From assembly GCA_905221605.1 (NCBI GenBank), contig CAJNDS010000154.1:100001-164000 (forward strand): a DNA stretch of 64,000 bases, in the 5' to 3' direction. This DNA comes from Symbiodinium natans. Lineage: Eukaryota > Sar > Dinophyceae > Suessiales > Symbiodiniaceae. The notes beneath the pieces were generated by a model, which had not been told where the DNA came from, made no database searches, and saw nothing but the letters and a program-made list of their open reading frames with translations. Below, piece by piece: positions 1-11,600 of the stretch. Made by a program: the position numbers and the translations under genes. How positions within the stretch are numbered: position 1 is the first letter of the stretch; each line of letters begins with the position of its first letter.

Positions 1-140
1 CGTGCCAGTGGCTAGCCGGGAACGCAGTCCTCGGCGACGATCTCTGGAGGCTCTGCAGGCACAGAGACGACCAAGTCTGTTACCAGCATGGTTCGAAGCC
101 TGGGCCGCAGCCAGGGGTTTTGCCCAGAAGAGAACATGCA

Positions 141-242
141 TCGGGATGCTCCCCCATATACTAACAGTACTTAACAGGGATTGTCAATCGGGGGAACCGT
201 AGTCCCCATTCTGGACTGCTAGAACCAGGGGGAACCTCCCAA
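141..242. repeat. MITE family M1, copy a (diverged)
   Basis: About 102 bases with imperfect terminal inverted repeats, starting TCGGGATGCTCCCCC and ending GGGGGAACCTCCCAA. The flanks AACATGCA and GACATGCC agree at 6 of 8 positions, like a decayed 8-base target duplication. It matches the better preserved copies at 9613 and 57339. It lies downstream of the last located DUF4336 exon, probably within an intron of that gene. Confidence 0.6.
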
Positions 243-395
243 GACATGCCCTTGAAGTCACCAAAAACAACGAAGGCGTCGCGAGCCACCGGGGAGACTG
301 AGGAGGCTGGTCCCATGAACTGTGCACTGAGCTCCTGACCTACGGATGTAAAAGGCCTCAGTCTGTCTGAAACACCGTGTATACTAAGTCTATAC

Positions 396-459
396 AGGTA
401 AACTATATAGGTAAACTATATAGGTAAACTATATCGGTAAACTATATCGGTAAACTATA
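396..459. repeat. 13-base minisatellite, about five copies
   Basis: Tandem copies of AGGTAAACTATAT, with an A-to-C change at the first base of the later copies. No function is apparent. Confidence 0.8.
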
Positions 460-590
460 AGTGAGTCGACAGCTACATGCTCTGAGCCGTGGCTGAAGCG
501 ATACAGCTAAAAACATCGGTGCCTCTGTGCTGACGAAAGCCTGCATTAAAACCAGACTGGTTTAGCCCAATTGAAATTTACGGCTCCGAC

Positions 591-2211
591 CGCTTCAGCG
601 AAAGGGCCGTTGTTCAGGTCTTTGCCGACAGGCCCAAGGATGCGGAAGTCCAACCTCATGCCGAAACATCGGAGCCATGGCTCTACCACATGACACCGTA
701 CATCACCTCTGGGCCACAGGCCCTTCCTTCTGCCAGTCTTCCGGCAGGTCTGTGCCTGAAGCTTAGGGTAGTCAAGACCCACCTTTCAACTTTCATCGCT
801 TGACATCAATCTGGCACTGCACTCTTTGCCGTTGAATTTGGAACCCCAACCCCCGGCAAAAGCACTTTAAATCGGGTTTGGAAAAAGGATCTACTTTTCA
901 CCCTGAGGCTGAGGCAGGCGAAAAGTTGAACGGCTGAGGTTCTTAAACACGAACGAAATTATAATGAAGCCGAAAAAACAATTTGATTAAAAACCTAATC
1001 TGTTCTTGTTTCCTTACGCACAAGAGCGTTGATCAACAAAAACCCAACTGATTTTTAAAATCGTGAACATGTAGCTGGCAAATCCAGGCTATACAGAACT
1101 CCTCGAGAACCCTGTTTAAAATCTAGGGGTGGGGGGGGGGTTGAGAGTTGGCTGGTGAACTACAGAAGCCGTAGATGATGGTCTCCGACTGCGTCTCTGA
1201 GGCACGTGCTCGTGGCACCTTTGGGAAGCGTGCGTAGGCGGGCGTCCCAGGGGAAGCCGAGCAGGGGCAGGGGGAGCTGCAGTGGAACGGAGAATTGCCC
1301 AGGGCAGACCCAGACCTGGACATCTAGCGTCATCTAGCAGTCTGGCAATCGGGAAGACTCCTTTTGTTGACGATTTATGCTGTTTCAGGACCAAAACTAG
1401 TTGGGCTCCCTGTTAAGCTACTATTACCACTTCAAAGTGGAAGCAGCCCGCACCTGGGCCTTTGGAAAGGCTTGAGAGAAGGGCCCCACAAAGTACTTGT
1501 GCTCTACCGCCACGGTGGGGAGAACGATGTACGCCACTTCTCCGTACTGGTCCTCGAGTTCCCGGAGTAATCGGACGCACTCGTCCGTAGGGGCGATTGG
1601 GGCGTAGACAAAGAGCCCAGGCCGCGTCTGCATTCGATACACGGTCATGCGAATGGGAACGTGGATGTACAGGATGCCCTGCTTCTGCTCAAAGGTCCAA
1701 AGCTCTCCTGGACGGGTCTCTGCTCTGATCCCCGGCATCCACCCCCCCCCCTGTTGGGGTAGGGGAACTCTCCCATATGTACTAACATACTATGTATTAT
1801 AGAGAGAAAAAAAGATGTAAACATGCTGCGAAGATGAAAAGAATAAGGGGCCCCAGGAAGAAGACCTACCTCTCTCTCTCTCTCCTAGGTTGCCCCGCAC
1901 GCCTGGCCTGGGATCACCTCGTAGCGCAGCGTCACGCGTCGCTCGTACGGAGCAATAGGCAGGGCGGGCCACAAGCCCCAACGCTGCTCGGGCTTGGGGT
2001 CTCCCGGCGGCCTCCTCCACTCCGCCACCTCGCTGGTGGCATCCGTGGCCACTGCGCGCCGCGCCGTCGCGCTGTCGGGCTCTGCTGGCAAAAAGAAGCT
2101 GCTGCTCACGCAGCTGTGGCCGGCTAGAAGCAAAACACCCAAGAGCCCGGACACAACAAATGCGTCATGTCTCTGGCTGCGCCCTGATCCAGGCTTGCCT
2201 GGCCTTCGCAT
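591..2211 (-). CDS. DUF4336 family protein, plastid-targeted type; four exons, 3' end missing
   Basis: Exons read on the minus strand are 2211-1908, 1707-1454, 1315-about 1242 and 682-591. All joins keep phase. Introns start GC (after 1908), then GT, GT, GT and end in AG. The protein starts with ATG at 2211; a short basic stretch is followed by a hydrophobic signal-like segment (VSGLLGVLLLAGHS), then a Ser/Ala-rich stretch beginning SSSFFLP, which resembles the signal-plus-transit leader with an FVAP-like motif of peridinin-plastid proteins. The mature part carries PALPIAPYERRVT, IPGELWTFEQKQG, RMTVYRM, VYAPIAPTDEC, YIVLPTVAVEHKYFVGPF, FSVPLQLPLPLLGFPW and LDFRILGPVGKDL, which I recognise as the DUF4336 (metallo-hydrolase-like, function unknown) family of algae and plants. 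The following family segment, expected after PFAEA, was not found in bases 1-590, so the gene probably continues beyond the left edge. Exon 4 start is inferred from phase (AAAG joined to AGCCATGG). Confidence 0.8.
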
Positions 2212-2633
2212 GGCCGAGGCTCGCGAGGGTGTTGGGGGGGGCCCTATCCCACTGTAGCAAACCCCCCTACACTGCTCTACACGCTACACCAGCTGTCGGC
2301 TCTTCAACTGGAAAGCTCTAAGAGCTCGAGCCGACGAGGTCGTACCAATTCCACCTTCATGCAACCCTCCACGACGACAGACCAAATCTTTGCTGCACAT
2401 GCCAGACTCGCACTCTGCACCCGCCTCTCCACTTCTAGAAGTTTCGCTAATCTTCGCCAGGACTTGCTCCCGGCCCGTCTTGCACTCCTCGTGGCGCAAG
2501 CTTCCTACAAATGGTCACAGGCAGCTGCGAAATTGAGTCGCTCTAGGAGTCTCAGGAGGCACTAGCGCTCGAAAACTTTTACCCGGTAACAGGAACCTGC
2601 TCTGCATCATGAACAATCCGGACTCGGGCAGAT

Positions 2634-5600
2634 TCACGTGTCACAGTGCCAACTGCAGCCAAAGCATGCTATGCTGGCAAGCAGGAGCTCCGCATTTTCA
2701 GGGTCCAGTTTCAATCCTGCGCGGCTCAAGCCCCAATGCCATGAGAAAGAGGAGTGGATTGCATGGGGGATGGAGGCACAGACGTAGCAGAAGTTTATGA
2801 TTGTCTGAGCACATGAGCCGTCCGAAGTACTGTTGCCCATCAGGTGGAGCGAGCATTCTGAAGATGCGGTCAGTGGCTCTATCCCGCTTCTGTGCCGTGG
2901 CTGATTCCGTCCTTGTTCGTAAGCCTGAAGCGACTTGTGGTACTCCTTCATAAAGAAGTGCCTGAGTAAGTGGTGTTGCGGAACCATTCCCACAGCGTGC
3001 AGCGACATGACAGAACGTTCGCTCGGCTCTCGTATCGCCCTCAGGACTTGCTGCCGATTGCTGCCGGGTGGCGCTGCTCCTTTCCGTGAGTACGCTTTGA
3101 TGAAGCTGGGATCCTGAAGGCTCCCCATGCTGAGCTCTATTTCGTCGGGAGGACTGCCAAAACTTAAGCAATCCAAAAGCACTCCCCCCCCCCCCCCCCC
3201 GCCAGCTTGAGGCACTCATCCAGGTCTCGGAGAGCGTCCGGATACCTCTCACAGCTCATGCCATGCTATTCACACTAACCAGTACAAACATGTGTAAAGG
3301 GCAGACATGTCCACTCAACTTCGAAGAGGTTACACTACACATGACCCCACAGCTTTGTAGCTTGCAAAGGGCACGCCAACAACTTGGTCAGGGCAGCTGC
3401 CCTGTTGGAGTACATCTTTGCATCCTGAATGGGGCCATACTCGAAAGCAAAGCCCAGCCCAGGAGAGTACGGCTTGACAAAGCTGCTATTCGTGTGTCCA
3501 CCTGTGAGGGTGCATAGCGGTGACTACAATGCTGCACTGCCCCCAAGCTTCCCAAGCTTCCCAGGATTCCAGCAGTAGCACAGTTGTGGCCAGAGTTTTT
3601 CTTCTTCGCAGCTGGATGAAATTCACAGGGGGCGTCCTCCCAGAGTTCTTCGTGGCTCACAGCCATCTCTGTAATAGTTCTGTAATGCATCCAACCCAGC
3701 TCCGACACTACCAGTCTGTCTGTGAGCACCGAAGTTGAAGTGTCAACGGTACGACACTGCAGAGCTTCTTGTAAGCCGAGCAGCATGTTCCTAGATATTC
3801 CTAGCGCACTCAGCCACTGCCCAGCACGAGAACCAATCGCCCGCGTTTCGACCTATAAGGTGCAGCACCAATCACCACATCTGCTCAGTAGTTGATGTCT
3901 GTGCAAGAGCTGAGTGACGCATATCTGTAACGTCTTGACCCAAGTCTTGCACCAAAAGGGGGCAATGTGTGCCCTGTGCCAGGCACACGATGCTCGCAAC
4001 CGTTCTACCCTGGTCTACACTTGCTACACGACTATGGAAGAGCACGTGTCATAGTCAACAGAGCATCAGAAGTATCCCATAGCTCAGATGAAACAGCTGC
4101 GAGCACTGACAAGGTGTGCTCAGCACAGTTCAAATCTGGGACATGCAAATTGGCAAGTTCGAGACAAAGTCGAACGCGATGAAAGTTGCAGATTTTGCAA
4201 ACCTCACCAGTGTAACGATAACCGGATAGCCGACACGTGTCGCATGTGATCCTGAAGCATCCTGCCAGCGGGACAATGCTCTTTGCTACTCATGTCATAA
4301 ACGGTGTTCTTGAGACAATGCAAGATAATGGAACAAAACATGGTTGCCAATATATTATGCGAAATATACCAGATCACAACTAATGAATTAAAGTAGGAGA
4401 CATGCAGTATCAGATAACACCATATAGAAGGATACAATACAGTACGACAGTGTGTTATATTGTATACGGGCCGTTCTCTCAATGTTGGTCCCTTTTCGGT
4501 TCCCGGAACTAAGCGCGCCATTGTGAATACCTCCCGCAGTGGCTCCACAAGGCTTCATGCTCTCATCAATCTCTGGCCCTCGATTTCCAGGTCCTTCTGG
4601 CGGCCCGGGCACTGCTGGCCGGGGCTACATCAGCTATGTGCGTTGCCGGAGAGCGGCCACCTGGCCATGCATGGCTTCATGTCGCTTCATGTCGAATTCC
4701 TGCTAGACCACCACTCCTCTCTAAACGAGAGACAAGACAGAGCCGTGGAATTGCAGAAGAACGGAGAAACGAGCATTCTCGCAAGGCGACTTGCAGCGGC
4801 TTGGTATGGTTGTTGCTCGGCCTGGTCGATACAGACCAAGCTGCACAGAAGCAAGCCCACATCCACGAGCGGCGCAACCCGAAGGCGATAGAACCTGCAA
4901 ACAGTGAAGGCTCCATAACAGCAACTCATAATACAGCAACAAACAGTGAAGGCTCTATAACAGCAACTCCTCATACAGCCACAGAGCAACTCTGTAGAAA
5001 AGACCCTGTCTGCCACCGCGGAGCTCGCCGGTGGGGTCCCAGTCAGCGGCGCACAGCTCGGTGGTGGCCAGCAGCTTACCTCCCTGTGGGTTTGGGGTTT
5101 AGGGTTTCGGGTTTAGGGTTTAGGTATCTGCATTGAGGGGGCGTACATGGGTTATTTCCCAAAATGGCGGGGGGCTGGGGGGGGGGCGGGTGTGGGGCGC
5201 AAAAATACCATGATCCTCTTTCGGGCGGCTTAGGCTTAGATGCTTACACGACCGCTCACGCAGTCTTGGGTTCAGGCTTCTGCGGCTGCAGGGTCTTGAG
5301 GGTTCATTGCAGGGCGAGGGCCTTGGGCCTTCGAGATGCTTCTGGGGGAAATTAGGGGTACCTTATTGGGGCTCTTGTTACAAAGGAATCCTACTATTTG
5401 GGGGTCTATTAGGGCCCCCCCCATAGTTTCGTTTCTAGGAGTCCCCAGCAACTGCCCGGGCGCCTCGTCGGTGATGTTGACGGCGTGGTGATCGAAGGAG
5501 CCCCAGAAGTGCATCGTGCGCTCGGGAGTTACCAGCTCATAGCCTTCCTGTAGCAAAACCGTAGGACCATCGCGTGAAGTGGCTCTGCCGTAGAAAGGGA

Positions 5601-8600
5601 GGAGAAGAGCAGCTGCTACCTATGACCATGAACCTCAACATACCTCGACCACCCCAAACCTAGAGCGAGGAAGTCCTGCGCGTTGCGGCGCAAGGTGGCA
5701 TAATTCGCCTCGGCACGTGCTTGAGTCAAGAGAATCTGTGAAAATGCGGACGTCCTCTGTGCATCCGAGCGCATCCTCTGCGAATAGTGCACGGGGGTGC
5801 TTGCAGCATGATCAAGGCTTGGGGCAGGGCTTCTGCTGGGCTCTGGCTTGGCTTGCTCAGCTTTTGGAGTGCATGGGGCTGGAGGCCACTGAGGCCCCTG
5901 GCTCCGGTGGAGGTCATGAGTGAAAAGGACGGGCAGCTGCTCCATTCGGGACTCACCCTCGCCAGTCGCGACAGCTCACAATGATGAAACATGGAAAGCA
6001 GGGGCCATGGAAGCAGTGGAATGATTGAGCTCTTGGCTTCCCAGTTCGGCAGCATGCAGACCTGAAGATGTACAAAAGTTACACAAGAGGCCGAAATTGC
6101 TCAAGGCGAGCAGCGCCGAAGTACTGCAAAGCACTTTGACAATTTGACCCATTGTTGTTTCATTCCCCCCCCCCCCCCCCAAACGTCCGCGATCGTCAGC
6201 CCCGGGACCCTAAACCCTAAACCCTAAACCCTAAACCCTAAACCCTAAACCCAAACCCTAAACCCTAAACCCTAAACCCCCTAAGCCCTAAACCCTAAAC
6301 CCTAAACCCTAAACCCTAAACCCTAAACCCTAGCCCTAAACCCTAAACCCTCAACCCTAAAACCCTTACACCCTCACGTGCAACCTGTCAGCTCCTCCGA
6401 GCGGCTGTGCAAGGAGCTCGCCCGATCCGGTCGTCAACTCAAGGCGCCATGAGCTGCCCCTGAAGTGCCAGAATCATGAACTTCAAGTAAAATATGAATA
6501 ATAAGAAAGATAATAAGAATATTAGGAATGTTAATCTTATTCTTAATATTTGTGATACTTTGTGACATTAAGAATGTTGCTAATATCATGAATACTACTA
6601 ATCTTATCATCATGATGATGTTCAACTTGTCAATATTGTTTATATCAAAGCTGAACCTGAAGTTGACTTGAGGGCTTGGGCTGATGAGCCCGGCACAGTG
6701 CATCGGGGCCGAAGCTGACAGACCTTGGCCTGGGCCTCCTTCCCATTGACGCGGAGCGCCTGGGTGCAAACAGGGTTTTAGGGTTTAGGGTTGACATTGC
6801 ACATTGCAGCACATCTTAAGCCTGTAGACTCCTTAAGCCGCTGTAGACCACGACTGCGACGAAAGGTGGGACATGACCCGACGTCCACCGGAGTGACGTC
6901 GTCAGGACGGAAGGAAGCGTCGGGACTTCCCGCATGTTGCAACTCTTCTGTGAAGCAGTTTAGGGTTTAGGGTTTAGCGTTTGGGGTTTAGGGTTTAGAA
7001 AGCGTGTTTAAGAGCAGGAAGACGCCCTTCAATTCTCGAGGCAGCGTCCCTCCATGGGCCTTCATTGCAGTAGCTTGGCGTGACATCTGGGAGCGTATCG
7101 ATTGAATCTGCCCGCATCATCACCATCCTCATCATCGTCCTCACCCTCATCGTGGTCGTCACCCCTCCTCATCCTTGCCGTCCTCCTCTGCCATGCCTTC
7201 TTGAGGGTTCAGGGTACTTAAGAACCCAATTGAGAAGCGTACTTATAACTCCAACTATCACCATATTAGGGCACTCAAAGTACCATGCACCTGTAAGTTG
7301 TTGTGAGGGAGGTGGTCCCAGAAGTTCCACTGTGCATGCCGCAAATCTTTGGCCAATGGACGGCACTTGAGTTTATTCAAAGGGTACCAGAGGCTGGGCA
7401 GGTGAATCGATGACTTCCTTTCCCTGCAATGCAACTACAACAGGCGCAATTCAGATTTCCAACGCGGCAGATGGGCAATGATTCACCATCTGGTTTTCCT
7501 CACATCTCGACATTTTGTGGTTTGCTCGGCTTCTACAGTCCGTGCAGCACGTGGCGCATGCCCAAACTCAAGAACAGTGGAACAGTCAGTAGTCTTACCT
7601 GAGGTTGAAACCCCCGAAGCCTTACAATCCAGCGTTGCAAATCCGAGCTTGACCTATGGACCCTGCCTCGGGGATGATGGAGATGAGCCCTGACGGATAG
7701 GGGCTTGCAGGGATAAACAAGATCAGCATCGACATGTGCTCTAATATTCTCACGTGGGGTTTGCAGCACAGGGTTGTGGATGTTGGGCAGACTTCAAGGT
7801 TTTGGCACTGCTCTCGCACCCACTTTCAGCTTAATCATGATCCTCTCCGATGTTGATTGGAGTGAAATTCGGGAATGTGAGGCAAATATATGCGCCTGGG
7901 CCAAGCTCTTTGGAAGGACGCGAAGGACCACATGGCCATTGGGATCGCACACACCTGGAGCATGTCTGCAACAGCTCACCGAATGCGCGGTTATGGGAAT
8001 CGTTGTGGACAAGGGTTCGGGTTGGTCTGAAGCTTACGGAGTGGATCCGGCGCGCTGACAGGCGCTGACTGATCTCTCTCTCTCTCTCTCTCTGACTGAG
8101 TTTTTGGGCATAGTCCTGAGCATTCCTGAGAACTGACTTTGCGTGAGCGAAGTTTGAAAAAACAACTCAACAGCTGTGTTTGACGAGTTGCTAAATGGCC
8201 CAAGCGAAAGTGGGAGAATCGGAACGAGCAGAACACACTCACCTGAGCAGTGCACGCTGGTGACAGACTTCAAGGAGATAATGGCAGACTGGCCTTACAA
8301 TTTGCAAGCAGTCTGCCCACAGTCGGACTGAACTAGTATGGCGGGCTTCTCATGGAGACCGCACCTGCAAAGCCATCACTTTACACTCCTGCGGCCCAAG
8401 AAGCAGCCCCTGGGCACGATCAAGTCTGGGCAGAAGTCGCCGCGAGCTTCAGCCCTGCATCTATGTTCCCACAGGTCGGGCAGGCATAATGGCCACTTAT
8501 GGCATTCGCGGCAGACTGGGGGGGCTCAACGCCCACGGCCCTCACTGCAGTCCTGGCCTCCAAAAAGAAGACATGTTGCTACAGGCTTGAACCCTAAACC

Positions 8601-11600
8601 CTAAACCCTAAACCCTAAACCCTAAACCCTAAACCCTTTAAACCCTAAACCCGAAACCCTAAACACGAATGCAACTCCAGGCCTGTCGTCTAGGTCACTC
8701 CCCTCACGGGTCGGCGAAGGCGAAGGCGACGCGGCCTCCCCATTCTCAGAGGTACAATTCGGGTTTAGGGTTTAGGGTTTAGGGGTTTAGGGGTTTAGGG
8801 GTTTAGGGGTTTAGGGGTTTAGGGTTTAGGGTTTAGGGTTTAGGGTTTAGGGTTTAGGGTTTAGGGTTTAGGGTTTAGGGTTTAGGGTTTAGGGTTTAGG
8901 GTTTAGGGGTACAATTCATTGGGTTTAAGGTTGAGGGTTGCTCTGGGCTGCGTGCTTTTTGGGCTCTGGGTTAGGCAACGCAAGGCTTTCGAGGGTGCTT
9001 CGTTCCGTTGTCGATTTTGTCCCGCAAAACTGCCCCTCCCGGGCCTGCATGTAGCTGGCTCTGCCTCAGACCCTAAGCCCGAAACCCTAAACCCCTAAAC
9101 CCTAAACCTGTTGTGCAAGGATGAGGCCAGGAAGAGCTGGTGGAGTTGCTGGGGGCCGCACCCGGCAGCGACGAGTTCGCACCGAAGGACTTGCTGCCTG
9201 CAAAACATGCAGTTATACACCTCGAAATCAGGCTGCCCTCGAATATGCTCCCTGGATGGCTTGGCAGCTCGATCAGCTATCATTGACCATGAGCATGTTG
9301 GGGCACGGTGTTCCATTCAGCCCACTTCTTCAGCCCACGTGCGTCTCAGGCAGACATGTTTTAGCAACTGTCTGAGCAACATCCCAACACCTGGCCAACC
9401 ATGCGCAAGTTGCACCTCGAGACTGGGCGAGCGCATTTGCTGGAAGCCTCACATCCTGGAACAGACATGTGTCAAGAGTTCTACAATGCCCTTCTTCACC
9501 AACCTGCCCTTCCTATCGCCATTTCGTAGAGTTCTGGAGCCGGCGCTACCGTGTGCGCATCGATGCGCATGTGGGGAGGCAATGGTGGATGAAGTGACTC
9601 ATAACCTATTGATTGGGATCTTCCCCCTTATCCTAACCGTCCTTAATGAGGATGAGAATTGCGGGTGCTATGATCTCCATTAAGGAATGTTAGTATAATT
9701 GGGGAACATCCCAACCTATTGACCATATTGATCATCAGTTGTCCCTGATGCAAACGTTGAACACTCTCCTTCGTGTCGCTGTGGCAAGCCATGGGCAGGT
9801 CTGGCCGGGTGAAAAGGAAAGCTGCCACAGTGCTGAGGACCTGAGAGAAAGGCATCGCAGTTTCCTCCGTACCGCCGTACAGTGGCACCGTATCTTCCAA
9901 CAGGCTGGACACCATGTGGCAAAAAAAGGGGGAACGTCCTAATTAAGAATCTTGAAGGGTTGATGTGGATGGTACGACAGACCTCGGCAGTTTGTCTCAG
10001 CAGCGGGCTAGCACACCCAAGATCAAAAAGGAGATGGTGGTGTATCCAAAGGAAGTAGCCCGCACCTTCCGGCTATATGGGCTGCTGACCACAAGGCTTT
10101 CGTTCGCTGAACACCCTTACTCAGCGCCTGGAGCAAAGAGGCTTTGATGTCCCCCGCCAAAGCACGGACCTTGGCTACGCAAGCTCATGCAACCGAGACG
10201 TCGCGACCCTGACAATGGGGTCAATGCTGCAAGGTGAAAGGACATGCTAATCATTCGGACGATTCCCGAAATAGGTGTACTACCCCTTACATTCCTCATA
10301 CAGTTACAAGGACGCACAAAACATCACAAAACTATACCCGAATTGTTGGAAACCCTTCTTTATTCAATTCATCCCAGTCAGCTCCCGTATGCTGCAAGTG
10401 CACGGTGCGGTCAACCAAAGCCCGACCACTGTGCAGGTCATTGGGTGGCGCGAAGTCCTTTTGGGCGACTTTAAGCAACGGGTTTAGGGACTTTAGGGAA
10501 TTTAGAGGTTTAGGGCTTCGGGTTTAGGGAATCTAGGGGATTTAGGGAATTTAGGGGTTTAGGGTTTTAGAGAATCTCATGCATGGTGGTCACGAGTCAC
10601 ATGAAGCTGCCTGTAAAGCACGAGGCTGGCAGGAATCAGCACCGTGCGACTGATGAAGAAGCGTGGCTTTATAGACAACAGCCCCTGAACAGAGTTTACA
10701 AAGTTTCCTACAGTGTCACATGACTATAGCATTATATTGTTGCATCAGTATCATTGTAGTACAATACTGCTATACTTGTCTAAATTGCATATATTGCAGT
10801 GTGATCTTCGGCAGATGAAAAAAGCCATTGAAGGAAGATGCCCGGGGCCCTGGGTTTTTGAATCGACCGACCTTTTTGTGGAGTACGCATTCGGCGTGGG
10901 AGACCCAAGCCACCCGACCCCAAATGCATGTTGCCTAAAACATGGCCTCGCGCAGCATCGAGCCACCACAGCAAGCATGGGAGCCCAACGTCTCCACCGA
11001 AACCGGAGCTATAAGAAGCTGCAGACACATGGCCCAGCGCCAACACAAACGGCCAAGTCACAAACGCAAAGCAAGAAAGCGGGAGCTGGGAGGAAAAGGC
11101 AAGGCATCCTGCAAAGCAACCAGCGCTGCGCAGTATCCCCTTCTCAGCCAAAACCTAGCCGCTCACATCGAGGGTCCAGGCCCCAGGCTCTATTAAAGAT
11201 GCTCTGCAGAGTGCACGTTAACAGGGTTTTTTGGGTTGACTGTGGTGCCGATGCAGTCAAGGCGTCCTCTGCTGTTTGAGAAGGCCTCAAAAGCTCTGCA
11301 TCCACATCGCCTGCAACAGCAACGTCTAGGCCGAGGCATCAGCCGGCTGCATCAGCTACTTGTACGAAGACCTAGCTGCTTCGAAAACCGCATTGGCCTG
11401 GCAGGATAGGGTTCAAGAGATGCCCAAGCTAGTTGCATCTCGTGCATCACAGGCGAAGGCCAGGGTCAGCCAGAAAACCAGACCTGCTTCATCCTTCTTC
11501 TTGAAGTGTATGGCAGAATCCACAGCTACTGGCACAGGAAAGCTCACAGGTCCTTGGCCTTGGACGACGGTGCGGGATTTCTGCGAGGTGGCCTGCACAT

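Noticed and set aside
2284-2499. Cys-containing minus-strand segment (ECESGMCSKDLVC) as a last Hop exon
   Set aside because: It does not resemble the Hop C-terminus and no phase-consistent join was evident.
6207-8908. Chromosome end or true telomere
   Set aside because: The arrays are short, internal, in both orientations and lie within introns of one gene.
9111-9683. 190-codon plus-strand open frame
   Set aside because: No family resemblance; lies in the 9.5 kb Hop intron and runs into an M1 element.
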